Shown here piece after piece: positions 8,671-16,843 of a stretch of DNA of 64,000 bases. Source of the DNA: DASUFZ01 sp035541475 (GTDB lineage: Bacteria > Myxococcota_A > UBA9160 > SMWR01); contig DATKND010000093.1 in NCBI GenBank assembly GCA_035541475.1, positions 62,001 to 126,000 of the forward strand, written 5' to 3'. The first letter of the stretch is position 1, and each line of letters starts with the position of its first letter. Position numbers and translations under genes: made by a program. Below the pieces are notes generated by a model. It did no database searches, was not told the DNA's origin, and saw only the letters and a program-made list of their open reading frames with translations.

Positions 8671-9573
8671 CTAGGCCTGATCGTTCTTCCCCGGCTCGAG
8701 ATCCGCGCCGCGGCGCGCCTCCTCGACTTCCTCTTCCCACCCGACCCGCTCGTAGTCGAGTACCTCGGGAGCGCCGACCTTCACGATCTCGAAGAACGGA
8801 GAGAGGTCGAAGTCGCGGGGCATCAGCAAGGTCGGATGACGGCCCGAGAGGCCGCCGTCGCGCGCCTCGCCGCGGCGGGACCAGACCGAGAGCAGCGGAA
8901 GACGACTCGCCCGCTCGAATCCTCCCGGCGCATCGGGGTACGAGACCTGCGGAAGGACCGGGAAGCCGACGTCCGCGAAGAGGTGGCCGAGCAGGCTCGA
9001 GCAGATCACGGAACGCTCGGCGCCGCTCCCGAAGCGCAGCGCGCGCTTGCGTCGCCGCGGCGGCAGCAACGCGGCGCGACCGAGGTAGAGCGCGAGATCG
9101 ATCACGTTCCGGAGGTCGTAACGCCAGCCGATCGATTCGATGGCCCCATCGAGGATGCGTTCGAGGTGCTTCGGCAGCAGCCGCTGGGGCCGGCACAGGC
9201 GGACGTTGTGGTCCGCGTACTTCGAGAGCGGCGAAGCGACGACGCCTTCCATCAGCGCCTCCACCACGACGTGCTCGGCCTCGCCTCCAAAGTGCTCTTC
9301 GGCGAGCGCCCGAAGGGCGCCGCCTCGTCGGAGCAGCTCGTCGCCGACGTAGAGGGCTGCGTGCGACCACGGGCTGTGCGTCAGGTACTTGATCAGCACG
9401 GACATGCGCAGGTTGCCGTCCACCAGCAGCACGTCGCCCTTGCGCACCCGTCGCTTCAGTACGTCGAGGTCGTTCGGGTGGTGCTGCTCGTAGTGGCCGA
9501 CGGGTGCGTCGAGAAAACGCGTCACCCGATCGGTGATCCAGTCGCGGAGCGAGCGTTTCGCCACCCTGCGCAT
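8671..9573 (-). CDS. YiiX/NlpC-P60-like permuted papain-fold hydrolase
   Basis: A 300-residue protein whose order of catalytic elements is that of the permuted papain-like (YiiX/YaeF) group. An N-terminal GDVLLVDGN strand leads to SPWSHAALYVG (His about residue 71), and the candidate catalytic Cys comes later in SVICSSLLGHLF (about residue 191). Such enzymes are thought to act on peptides, lipids or peptidoglycan-linked amides. No signal peptide or membrane helix is obvious, so the location is unclear. It is divergent from the DUF4149 gene with only 37 bp between the starts. The acidic, low-complexity C-terminus (EEEVEEARRG) is probably disordered. Confidence 0.65.
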   Translation of the reverse strand: MRRVAKRSLRDWITDRVTRFLDAPVGHYEQHHPNDLDVLKRRVRKGDVLLVDGNLRMSVLIKYLTHSPWSHAALYVGDELLRRGGALRALAEEHFGGEAEHVVVEALMEGVVASPLSKYADHNVRLCRPQRLLPKHLERILDGAIESIGWRYDLRNVIDLALYLGRAALLPPRRRKRALRFGSGAERSVICSSLLGHLFADVGFPVLPQVSYPDAPGGFERASRLPLLSVWSRRGEARDGGLSGRHPTLLMPRDFDLSPFFEIVKVGAPEVLDYERVGWEEEVEEARRGADLEPGKNDQA

Positions 9574-9610
9574 CCTTTACAGTCCGGTCACCGTCTCGGA
9601 GACTCGCAAC

Positions 9611-10153
9611 ATGTCCCTCGGCGTCGGAGCCAGTGCCGCGCGTCCTTCCGTCGCGGAGAGCCCTCGCTTCGTTCCCGTCCTCCTGCGCGGACTGCTCTGG
9701 TTGCTGCTCGGCGGCTGGGTCGGCTCCTGGCTTCTCTTCGCTCTGATCGTCGCGCCCACGGCGTTCCGCGTGCTTCCGTCCGCCGGCGCCGCAGGCGCGC
9801 TGGTGGCTCCGGTGCTCGACGCGCTCCATCTGTACGGCGCTGCCGCCGGCCTGATCCTCGCGGCTCTGGCATTCGCGCTCCGGCGCGGCCCGCTTCGGGT
9901 CGCGCTGCCGATCGCGATGGCGGCGGCTTGCCTGTATTCCCAGTTCGGCGTGTCCGCGGATCTAGCTGAGATCCGCGATGTCGTCTTCGGCCCCGAGGGG
10001 AGCGAGCAGCTGGCGGCGCGTTTCAATCACCTGCACCGGCTCTCGGTCGCAATCTTCTCGTCGGTCCTGGTCGCCGCTCTGGTGCTCGTCGCACTGCACG
10101 CCGTGAGCGATACCCGCGTCGATCCGGTCGCGAAAGGCGAGTCTTCTCGCTGA
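9611..10153 (+). CDS. DUF4149-like membrane protein
   Basis: A 180-residue integral membrane protein with four hydrophobic segments: LLRGLLWLLLGGWVGSWLLF, then APVLDALHLYGAAAGLILAAL, then PIAMAAACLYSQF, and a last helix near VAIFSSVLVAALVLVAL. The layout, with a FNHLHRLS motif before the last helix, fits DUF4149. The ORF is open further upstream, but the ATG at 9611 gives the first membrane helix a sensible position and does not run into the divergent gene's promoter region. Function unknown. Confidence 0.6.
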   Translation: MSLGVGASAARPSVAESPRFVPVLLRGLLWLLLGGWVGSWLLFALIVAPTAFRVLPSAGAAGALVAPVLDALHLYGAAAGLILAALAFALRRGPLRVALPIAMAAACLYSQFGVSADLAEIRDVVFGPEGSEQLAARFNHLHRLSVAIFSSVLVAALVLVALHAVSDTRVDPVAKGESSR

Positions 10154-10409
10154 TGCAGGTCTTCCTTGCAAAGTTGACGCCAGCCGAAAATTTCCTTGGC
10201 TGAAGCTAGATCGCTGGTGTATCCTTTCGCGGCTTCGGTCGAATTCATCATTGATTCCGCATAGTTAGAGCCGATTCACCAGCGCCACCGCGACCGAGCC
10301 TACACAACGCTGAGACGATCTCGGCGCCGCCACTCGAGACGGGTTCGGGAAGCAAGACATCGCCCCCTTCGGGCGCTACGACCGAGCCGGAGGGAGCGAG
10401 AATCCTGCG

Positions 10410-10610
10410 ATGAGCGTCAACATCAAGATCCTTGTGCAGTTCTCCGTCTCGAACACCGCACTCGAAGATGCGATGGCCGAGTACGACGAGCTGACGGTCG
10501 AGGGGCTGGTTCGCGAGATCATCGACAAGGCGGTCGCCTGTGACGAGATCACCGCGAAGCTCCAGGACGGCCCGAACACGCTCGAAGAGTACGACCAGAT
10601 CACGCAGTAG
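10410..10610 (+). CDS. small acidic hypothetical protein
   Basis: A 66-residue acidic protein (NIKILVQFSVSN start, then a helix rich in Asp and Glu, ending EEYDQITQ). It is preceded by GGAGGGAGCGAG about 10-20 bases before the ATG. No family is recognised. The predicted beta strand followed by two amphipathic helices could suit a regulator or an antitoxin-like partner, but no toxin candidate sits beside it. It stands alone between DUF4149 and a convergent peptidase gene. The 256 bp upstream have no other gene and include an AT-richer patch (10170-10250) that could hold its promoter. Confidence 0.5.
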   Translation: MSVNIKILVQFSVSNTALEDAMAEYDELTVEGLVREIIDKAVACDEITAKLQDGPNTLEEYDQITQ

Positions 10611-10623
10611 CGACGTCGCGCCG

Positions 10624-11052
10624 CTAGAGCAGGGCGAGCTGGATCGGTGCGCTTCCTCCGATCGCGCGCGACGGCTGCTCCGTGATCCTCGGAGCGCGCG
10701 CTTCGGGCTCGGCCAGCACGCGCACACCGGGCCGATAGATCCCGCGCACTCGCGCGAAGTCGAGCAGCTCGAAGTAGAAGGCCTTGAAGCGCGGGCCGTG
10801 ATTGAAGTGACGCAGGTGCGCGAGCTCGTGACACAGCGTGTTCACGAGGCTCGAGTACTTGAGCGGACGGCCCGTGACCGCGTGCCGCAATCGGATCCGG
10901 ATGGATCCATCCGCGAAGCAGACGCCGTAGCGGCTCCTGACGTTGGCTCGCTCCGCGCCGATCGACTTGTATCGGAGGCCGAAGTAGCGCGCGATGCGCT
11001 CGGCATCCGAGACGAGACTGCGGAGCAGGATCTCGCGACTCGCGGCGTTCAT
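10624..11052 (-). CDS. SprT/YgjP-like zinc metallopeptidase domain protein
   Basis: A 142-residue protein (from the ATG at 11052) with the gluzincin motif LCHELAHLRHFNHGPRFK: HELAH supplies two zinc ligands and the catalytic Glu, and the downstream His residues resemble the HxxxH of SprT/YgjP-type (DUF45/WLM) proteins. The preceding segment VNTLCHELAH is typical of that group. No signal peptide is seen, so it is cytoplasmic. An upstream in-frame ATG at 11112 would overlap the start of the divergent LON-domain gene (11111) by 2 bp, so 11052 is preferred. Possible roles are DNA-protein crosslink or protein quality control, by family analogy only. Confidence 0.65.
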   Translation of the reverse strand: MNAASREILLRSLVSDAERIARYFGLRYKSIGAERANVRSRYGVCFADGSIRIRLRHAVTGRPLKYSSLVNTLCHELAHLRHFNHGPRFKAFYFELLDFARVRGIYRPGVRVLAEPEARAPRITEQPSRAIGGSAPIQLALL

Positions 11053-11110
11053 TCGCGTCGCATTCTTCCAGGCACCCGTAGGGGCGTCAACGCGGTGGTA
11101 GAGTCGGCGC

Positions 11111-11779
11111 ATGCCGGACGAGCCGACTCGCATCGCGCTGTTCCCGCTCGCGAACGTCGTGCTGTTCCCACGCGTCAAGACGCCGCTCCACATCTTCGAG
11201 CCTCGCTATCGCGCGCTGATGCGCGATGCGCTCGACTCGAATCGGCGAATTGGAATGGCGGTCGTGCGCCCCGAGCACCAGGCCGACATCGCCGGCGACC
11301 CGCCGCTCTTCCCGGTCGGCTGCTGCGGCGAGATCAGTGAATTCCAGCGGCGTCCCGACGGCCGCTACGACCTCGTGCTGCTCGGAATCTGGCGCTTCCG
11401 CATCATCGAAGAGGAGACGCGGACGCCGGATCGGCTCTACCGCGTCGCGCGGGTGCAGCCGCTCGACGAGGCGTTTCCCGAGGCGGAGCGAGACCGCGTG
11501 TCCAGGTTGCGCGCGAGCGTGGTCGAGAACGTCGCCTGGCTCGCTCGCCGCACCGAGTCGGAGAGCGCTCGCTTCGAGCCCTCGCTCTTTGCCGCGATCG
11601 ACGACGCGACCTTCGTGAACGTGCTGGCGAATGCCATCGCGTTCCCGACGGAGGAGAAGCAGTCGTTGCTCGAGGCCGACAGCATTCCGGAGCGCTATGC
11701 GCGTCTCGCGAGCGCGCTCTCGTTCCGCCGCGCCGAGCTCGACATGCGCTCCGAGACGGGCCGACGACCGCTCCACTAG
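11111..11779 (+). CDS. LON substrate-binding domain protein (no protease domain)
   Basis: A 222-residue protein consisting of the N-terminal substrate-recognition domain of Lon protease. RIALFPLANVVLFPRVKTPLHIFEPRYRALM is the first-strand signature (residues about 7-37), and GIWRFRIIEEE and DRLYRVARVQPL match later strands. The AAA+ and protease domains are absent, as in the widespread stand-alone family of unknown function (YcbJ/PrpA-like). The ATG is 59 bp from the alternative start of the divergent peptidase gene, so they share a promoter region. The dnaA-like gene follows after about 325 bp. Confidence 0.8.
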   Translation: MPDEPTRIALFPLANVVLFPRVKTPLHIFEPRYRALMRDALDSNRRIGMAVVRPEHQADIAGDPPLFPVGCCGEISEFQRRPDGRYDLVLLGIWRFRIIEEETRTPDRLYRVARVQPLDEAFPEAERDRVSRLRASVVENVAWLARRTESESARFEPSLFAAIDDATFVNVLANAIAFPTEEKQSLLEADSIPERYARLASALSFRRAELDMRSETGRRPLH

Positions 11780-12104
11780 CCTCGCGACGCCGAGGCGTGC
11801 TCGCGCTGAGCGCGCGTGCATTTTCGCGTCCACGCGTGAAATAGATCGAATTTCGGAGATCGCGTGATCTCGAACGCCGGTGCGGTCGCGCGCCTGCGGC
11901 GATCGCGGAGCCGCGTCGTGGATGCCACTCGAACCCCGCGGAATCGAAGCGTGAAGCGAGTGACAGAACGCAGGTTTTCGACGCGTCGCCGCGGCTCCGG
12001 CGCTTCGAAACCAGACCGTGTAGAGATGCCCGCCGAGCGCGCGAACTCGTCGTTGAAAGGCGATTGCGGCCATGCTCTACTCCGCGCGCGCCGGACGGGA
12101 TTCG
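11780..12104. other. intergenic region upstream of the dnaA-like gene
   Basis: No gene is supported here. It holds an AT-richer patch at 11818-11860 with three GATC sites in about 30 bp. Two TCCAC cores (11829 and 12123, the second just past the end) are reminiscent of DnaA boxes, but I see no full TTATNCACA-type nonamer and no dnaN downstream, so I do not call it an origin. Confidence 0.4.
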
Positions 12105-13595
12105 ATGGGGTTCCGGCGCAGATCCACGCATTCCTCCGTAGAAAAGCGAAAATTGAGCCAAGCCCCCCTGCAACTTTGGGACGGCGTTCTGCGCCGTCTC
12201 GGCGCCGAGATCAGCTCTCACGCCCTCGAGGCCTGGGTCCGACCTCTGGAGCCGCGCGCCGACGGCGAGCGGCTGCGGCTCGTGTGTCCGAGCGCGTTCC
12301 ATCGCGAGCGCGTCCGGGTGCGCCTGCTGCCGCTGATCGAACGCCATCTCGAAGCCGAACGAGGTCGGCCGATCGAGCTGGAGCTGGTCGTGAGCCCCCC
12401 GCGTCCCGGGTCGGGGAATCGGGAGGAATCGCCCGAGACCGGCGCGCATCCGTCGGCGGCGTCGCTCGAAAGAGTACGGGCCCCGCGCGCCGACGCGAAC
12501 GAGCCGGCGGAGCGCGCGAACGTCGTCGCGCCCGAGCAGCTCGAGCTTCCGTATCGCTTCGAGAACTTCGTCGTCGGCCGTTGCAACGCGCTCGCGCGCG
12601 AAGCCGGCCTCGCGGTGGCGCGAGGTCAGCAGCAGCGCATCAACCCGCTCTACGTCTTCTCGCGCGCGGCGCTCGGAAAGACCCATCTCGCCCGTGCGAT
12701 CGCGGTCGAGGCGCTCCAACACCCCGGCGGGCGAGTCGTGTACGCGCCGGCCGAGGCCTTCACGAACGAGTTCCTCGCGGCCATCCGCAATCGCGAGACC
12801 GCGCGCTTCAAGCGGCGCTATCGCGAAGGGGTGCGCCTGCTCGTGATCGACGACGTGCACTTCCTGCTCGCGAAGCGAGCGACGCAGCTCGAGCTGCTCC
12901 ACACGGTTGCGCACCTCGTCGACGTCGGCGCGCGCGTCGTCGCGACGGGCGATCGCATGCCGCGCGAATTCCAGGACTTCGATCCGCGCCTGCGCTCGCA
13001 GCTCGCCGCCGGGCTGGTGGCGGAGCTCGAGCCGCCGGACGTCGGCGTGCGTCGCGAGATCGTCCGGCGCAAGGCGGCGGCCGGAGGCGTGCGCCTCCCC
13101 GACGAGTGCCTCGAGCTGCTGGTCGAATCGGTCCGAGGCAGCGTGCGCGACCTCGAGAGCGCCCTGATCCAGCTCGTCGCGAGCGCTTCGCTCCTCCGGC
13201 GCACCCTCGATCTCGAGCTGACGCGGGGCGCGCTCGAGAAGCTGCTGCCTGCGCCGACCTCCGCGAGCCGGCTCGCCGCACGCGACGTGATCGAAGTGGT
13301 CGCGGGCTTCTTCGGCGTGCGACCCGACGCCCTCGCGGCGCGTACACGCCGTCGCGACGTGCTGTGGCCGCGGCAGCTCGCCATGGCGCTCTGCCTTCGC
13401 CACACGGACGCCGGCGCCGCGGAGATCGGCCGGCTCTTCGGCCGCGAGCACACGGCCGTCCGCAACGCCGCGCGCAGCGTCGAGCGCCGGATCCTCGAGC
13501 GGGCGCGCGAGCGCTATCAGGTCGAGGAGCTGACGTCGCGACTCGAGCTGCTCCGCGAGGAGCGCGCCGGACGGAGCCCGGGCCCGAAGTCCTAG
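12105..13595 (+). CDS. divergent DnaA-like protein with degenerate ATPase motifs
   Basis: About 496 residues with DnaA's domain order: an N-terminal helical domain (LWDGVLRRLGAEI...ALEAWVRPLEP), a linker, an AAA+ core and a C-terminal DnaA-box-binding domain (PRQLAMALCLRHTDA...IGRLFGREHTAV). Unlike standard DnaA, the Walker A loop reads SRAALGKTHL, so the leading glycines are gone though GKTHL remains. Box VII reads RSQLAAGL, replacing the arginine finger of the usual SRFxxGL. Walker B (LLVIDDVHFL) and sensor 1 (TGDR) look intact. Either this is a paralogue or the lineage's DnaA is unusual. The ATG at 12105 follows GGACGGG; an ATG at 12072 is the alternative. No dnaN, recF or gyrB is adjacent. 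Confidence 0.8.
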   Translation: MGFRRRSTHSSVEKRKLSQAPLQLWDGVLRRLGAEISSHALEAWVRPLEPRADGERLRLVCPSAFHRERVRVRLLPLIERHLEAERGRPIELELVVSPPRPGSGNREESPETGAHPSAASLERVRAPRADANEPAERANVVAPEQLELPYRFENFVVGRCNALAREAGLAVARGQQQRINPLYVFSRAALGKTHLARAIAVEALQHPGGRVVYAPAEAFTNEFLAAIRNRETARFKRRYREGVRLLVIDDVHFLLAKRATQLELLHTVAHLVDVGARVVATGDRMPREFQDFDPRLRSQLAAGLVAELEPPDVGVRREIVRRKAAAGGVRLPDECLELLVESVRGSVRDLESALIQLVASASLLRRTLDLELTRGALEKLLPAPTSASRLAARDVIEVVAGFFGVRPDALAARTRRRDVLWPRQLAMALCLRHTDAGAAEIGRLFGREHTAVRNAARSVERRILERARERYQVEELTSRLELLREERAGRSPGPKS

Positions 13596-13861
13596 ATACC
13601 CAGGCGCGCGAGCGCGTCCGCGACGCGGTTCACCGCGGCGGTGAGGGCCGGGTGCGTCTCCTCGAAGCGCTCGATCGCCTCGCGCAGATTCGTCGCCAGC
13701 GCTTCGAGCGCCTCGGGCTCCGTGCGATCCGGATGGAGCCGCTGCTCGATGTCTCGCGCGAGACCCTCGAGCTGTTCGCGAGCCCCGGAGTCGAGCGGCG
13801 GCCCGTTCTGCAGCTCGGCGCGCAGCCGCGCGAGCATTTCCTGGAGCTGTCGCTCCTGCAT
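13592..13861 (-). CDS. DUF4404-like small protein
   Basis: An 89-residue, highly charged, all-helical protein (MQERQLQEMLARLRAEL start; ERLHPDRTEPEALEALATNLREAIERFE in the middle) with the length and pattern of DUF4404: a first helix, a short Pro/Asp-rich turn, then two long helices ending in NRVADALARLGI. The stop overlaps the end of the dnaA-like gene by 4 bp on the opposite strand, and the start abuts the stop of the M50-like gene, so the two minus-strand genes are probably co-transcribed. Function unknown. Confidence 0.65.
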   Translation of the reverse strand: MQERQLQEMLARLRAELQNGPPLDSGAREQLEGLARDIEQRLHPDRTEPEALEALATNLREAIERFEETHPALTAAVNRVADALARLGI

Positions 13862-14371
13862 CTATACGCCCTGCCGCGCGCCGTCGCGATAGACGAAGCC
13901 GCGCGGGAGCGGCGCGCCGCGCATCACGCGCCAGAAGGGCGGTAGCTCGGTCGCGAGCGTCGCGACGAGACCCGCTCCGGCCAGTCCGATCGCGACCCAG
14001 CTCGACAGCGCGCCCGCCGGCACGCTCTCGAAGAGCACGGGAAGAGCGATCGCGCTCGCCGCGAAGCCGCCGAGCGACATCGCGAGGAACTGCCTGCGGT
14101 CGTTCGCGCCGACGTCGAAGAAGAAGAGAAAGGTGGAGGTCACGCGCGCCGGATAGTGGACCCGGCTGCCCGCGGCCCGCGCGGCGAGAAGATGACCCCA
14201 CTCGTGCGCGAGATAGACGGCGATCGCCGCGAGTGCGCCGGCCGCGACGGCCACGAGCGTGGCGAGCGCTCCGGGCTGGCCGCGCAGCGCGGCGTCGGCG
14301 CGCCAGACGAGTGCGGCGAGCAGCAGCAGCAAGACATCGCGCGCGAGGATCCGCCACGGCAACACGGGCAT
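13862..14371 (-). CDS. M50-like (site-2 protease-like) membrane protein
   Basis: A 169-residue membrane protein with about five hydrophobic segments. The second helix carries LAHEWGHLLAAR (residues about 54-65), an HExxH zinc motif inside a membrane segment, as in M50/S2P intramembrane metalloproteases. The third zinc ligand of S2P (an NPDG or LDG motif) is not apparent, and the protein is shorter than typical members, so activity is uncertain. It lies just downstream of cofH (7 bp) on the same strand and directly upstream of the DUF4404 gene, suggesting a cofG-cofH-M50-DUF4404 transcript. Confidence 0.55.
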   Translation of the reverse strand: MPVLPWRILARDVLLLLLAALVWRADAALRGQPGALATLVAVAAGALAAIAVYLAHEWGHLLAARAAGSRVHYPARVTSTFLFFFDVGANDRRQFLAMSLGGFAASAIALPVLFESVPAGALSSWVAIGLAGAGLVATLATELPPFWRVMRGAPLPRGFVYRDGARQGV

Positions 14372-14378
14372 GCCCTTC

Positions 14379-15623
14379 TTAATAACCCGAAGCGGCGCGC
14401 TTCGCGAAGCGCTCCTGCGCCAGGCGCCAGCGCGTCGGACCGGAGAGCAATGCTTCCTTCTGCGGCTCCAGCGACGGCGGATCCGCCGCGGGATCGTCGA
14501 AGCGGGCGAGGATCTGATAGGTGGTGCTGCGCTGCACCGGCGTGCGGCCGACCTCGCGGATCAGACGCCGCATGTCCTCCGCGGGCAGGTTCTCGCCGAA
14601 GTCGGCGCCCGACTCGCGCGAGATCGACTCCTCCATCAAGGTGCCGCCGAGGTCGTTGGCGCCGCTGCACAGCGCCATCTGCGCGAGCTTCGGCCCCATC
14701 TTCACCCAGCTCATCTGCACGTTCGTGATCCACGGCCGCAGGAACAGACGCGCCACTGCGATCGTGCGCAGATCCTCACTCATCGACGCGCCGGGTCGCG
14801 CGTGCATGTGGTTGAAGAGCGTGTTCTTCTCGTGGATGAAGCCGAGCGGCACGAACTCCGTGAAGCCGCCGGTGCGCTTCTGGATGCTGCGGAGCAGATC
14901 GAGATGGCGCGCGACGTGCTCCGGTGTCTCGATGTGCCCGTACATGACCGTCGAGGTCGAGCGCAAGCCGATCTCGTGAGCGGTCGTGACGATCTCCACC
15001 CAGCGGTCGCGCCGCAGCTTGTTCGGCGAGATCACCTTCCGGATCTCGTCATCGAGGATCTCGGCGGCGGTTCCGGGGATCGTGTCGAGGCCCGCCTCCA
15101 CCAGCCAGCCGAGGTACTCGCGGAGGGGCATCCCGCTCTTCTTGTGGCCGAAGTCGATCTCCTCCGGCGAGAAGGCGTGGATGTGGAGCTTCGGGAACTC
15201 GCGCTTGATCGAGACGAGGATCTCGCGGTAGTGCTCGTGCGTCTTCTGCGGGTGGATGCCGCCCTGGATGCACACCTCGGTGGCGCCGCGCGAGACCGCG
15301 TCGCGCGCCTTCGCGAGCAAGGTCTGCATCGGGTGGTCGTAGGCGTCCTCGTCGTCGCGATGGCGCGAGAAGCCGCAGAAGGAGCAGCCGACGTAGCAGA
15401 CGTTGGTGAAGTTGATGTTGCGGCAGATCACGAAGGACACGTCGTCGCCGACGTCCTCCGCGCGCGCCAGATCCGCGGCGCGGAGCAGCGCGTGGAAGTC
15501 GGCGCCGGTCGCGCGCAAGAGCTGCGCGGCGTCCTGCCAGCCGAGCTCGTGTCCGGAGAGCGAAGCGTCGAGGATGCGCGCGACGTCTCGCGTCACGTCG
15601 CCGAGCAGGCGATCCAGGCTCAT
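14379..15623 (-). CDS. cofH: F420 biosynthesis radical-SAM enzyme CofH
   Basis: 5-amino-6-(D-ribitylamino)uracil-L-tyrosine 4-hydroxyphenyl transferase, 414 residues. With CofG it builds the FO chromophore of coenzyme F420. The radical-SAM cluster motif is NVCYVGCSFCGFSRH (CxxxCxxC, residues about 75-89); IQGGIHP, SPEEID, IPGTAAEIL and NDLGGT are characteristic of the CofH/MqnC/MqnE group. CofH identity rests on the adjacent CofG. The ATG overlaps the cofG stop (ATGA), so the two are made together. No other F420 genes (cofC, cofD, cofE) lie in the window. Confidence 0.92.
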   Translation of the reverse strand: MSLDRLLGDVTRDVARILDASLSGHELGWQDAAQLLRATGADFHALLRAADLARAEDVGDDVSFVICRNINFTNVCYVGCSFCGFSRHRDDEDAYDHPMQTLLAKARDAVSRGATEVCIQGGIHPQKTHEHYREILVSIKREFPKLHIHAFSPEEIDFGHKKSGMPLREYLGWLVEAGLDTIPGTAAEILDDEIRKVISPNKLRRDRWVEIVTTAHEIGLRSTSTVMYGHIETPEHVARHLDLLRSIQKRTGGFTEFVPLGFIHEKNTLFNHMHARPGASMSEDLRTIAVARLFLRPWITNVQMSWVKMGPKLAQMALCSGANDLGGTLMEESISRESGADFGENLPAEDMRRLIREVGRTPVQRSTTYQILARFDDPAADPPSLEPQKEALLSGPTRWRLAQERFAKRAASGY

Positions 15624-16843
15624 GCGGCCTCCACCGCGTCGCCGCCCTGACCGCGCGGCGGGACGAAGCCGTCCGCGCCGACGCGCTCCAGACAGGCATC
15701 GCGCACGCGCGGCTCGAAGAACTCGGGGCGCGCGAGGAACTCGGGGTACACGGGCAGGCGCTCCACCAGCCGCTGCCCCGACGCTTCCGTGCGTCGGCGC
15801 AGCTCGGCGAGCTTCGGCCACGGCGCCTCGGGGTTGATGAAGTCGACGGTGAGCGGCGAGACGCCGCCCCAGTCGTTCAGGCCCGCCTGCAGCAGCAGCT
15901 CGAGCGCCCCGGGCGCGAGGTTCGGCGGAGCCTGCACGTTCGCGTGCGGGCCGAGGACGAGCCGCGCCAGCGCGACCCAGCCCGCCACCTCGGCGTCGGA
16001 GATCGCGAGAACGTCGCGCATCGGCGTGTCCGACTTCGGATGGAAGGGCTGCACGATCGTCTCCTGCACGTGGCCGAAGCGATCGGAGAGGTCTCGAATC
16101 GCGAGCAGCGTGTCGACGCGCTCGGCGGGGGTCTCGCCGATGCCGAGCAGGATTCCGCTGGTGAAGGGGATGCGGAGCTCTCCGGCCTCCTCGTGCATGC
16201 GGAGCCGCACCGCCGGGTCCTTGTCCGGGCAGTAGTAGTGGGCCTGTCCCTTGTCGCGGAGCCTCGGGCTCGTGCTCTCGAGCATCAGGCCTAGCGAGGC
16301 GTTCGAGCACTTCAGCGCAGCCATCTCGTCGGCGGAGAGGATCCCGGCATTGCTGTGCGGAAGCATGCCTTCGAGAAGCCCCAGCTCGCAGGCCTGTGTC
16401 AGGTACTCGGCGGTGCTCCGCAGTCCGCGCTCCGCGAGCCACGCGCGATGGCTGCGGTAGGCGATCTCCGGCTTGTCGCCGAGGCAGAAGAGCGCCTCGG
16501 TGCAGCCCGCCCGCAGCGCGTCGCGCACCACCTGCGACACCTCGTCGAGCGTGTAGGTCTTCGCGGCGGGGTCGTCGGGCTGCTTCGCAAAGGTGCAGTA
16601 GGCGCAGCGATCTCGACACAGATTGGTGAGAGGGATGAAGACGTTGCGCGAAACGCTGACCGCGAGCCCCTTGCCGAGCCGCTTGCTCTCGCGAGCGCCT
16701 TCGAGCAGCACCTCGAAGACCGACGGCGCGAGCAGGCTCCCGGCCAGCCGCTCCGCGGGCGCGCGCTCGAGGCGACCCGTGTCGACGGCCTCGGCGACGA
16801 GGCGTGCGGCCTCGCGATGCGAGAGGGGAGAGGTCGTGGTCAC
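15620..16843 (-). CDS. cofG: FO synthase subunit CofG
   Basis: 7,8-didemethyl-8-hydroxy-5-deazariboflavin synthase, about 407 residues. It is a radical-SAM enzyme (cluster motif LCRDRCAYCTFAKQ) that closes the deazaflavin ring after CofH has joined tyrosine to the ribityl-uracil. Other landmarks are FIPLTNLCRD, LGDKPE, GMLPHSNAG, SGILLGIGET and the C-terminal NDWGGVSPLT. The GTG at 16843 is chosen because AAAGGG precedes it at seven bases; an upstream in-frame GTG at 16888 is possible. It leads the cofG-cofH pair and is divergent from the PEP-CTERM gene across 500 bp. Confidence 0.92.
   Translation of the reverse strand: MTTTSPLSHREAARLVAEAVDTGRLERAPAERLAGSLLAPSVFEVLLEGARESKRLGKGLAVSVSRNVFIPLTNLCRDRCAYCTFAKQPDDPAAKTYTLDEVSQVVRDALRAGCTEALFCLGDKPEIAYRSHRAWLAERGLRSTAEYLTQACELGLLEGMLPHSNAGILSADEMAALKCSNASLGLMLESTSPRLRDKGQAHYYCPDKDPAVRLRMHEEAGELRIPFTSGILLGIGETPAERVDTLLAIRDLSDRFGHVQETIVQPFHPKSDTPMRDVLAISDAEVAGWVALARLVLGPHANVQAPPNLAPGALELLLQAGLNDWGGVSPLTVDFINPEAPWPKLAELRRRTEASGQRLVERLPVYPEFLARPEFFEPRVRDACLERVGADGFVPPRGQGGDAVEAA

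Noticed and set aside
10360..10409. Possible riboswitch-like hairpins before the small gene at 10410
   Set aside because: GC-rich stems can be drawn but no known class motif is present.
11780..12104. Chromosomal replication origin next to the dnaA-like gene
   Set aside because: No array of 9-bp DnaA boxes or clear AT-rich unwinding region, and no dnaN, recF or gyrB nearby.
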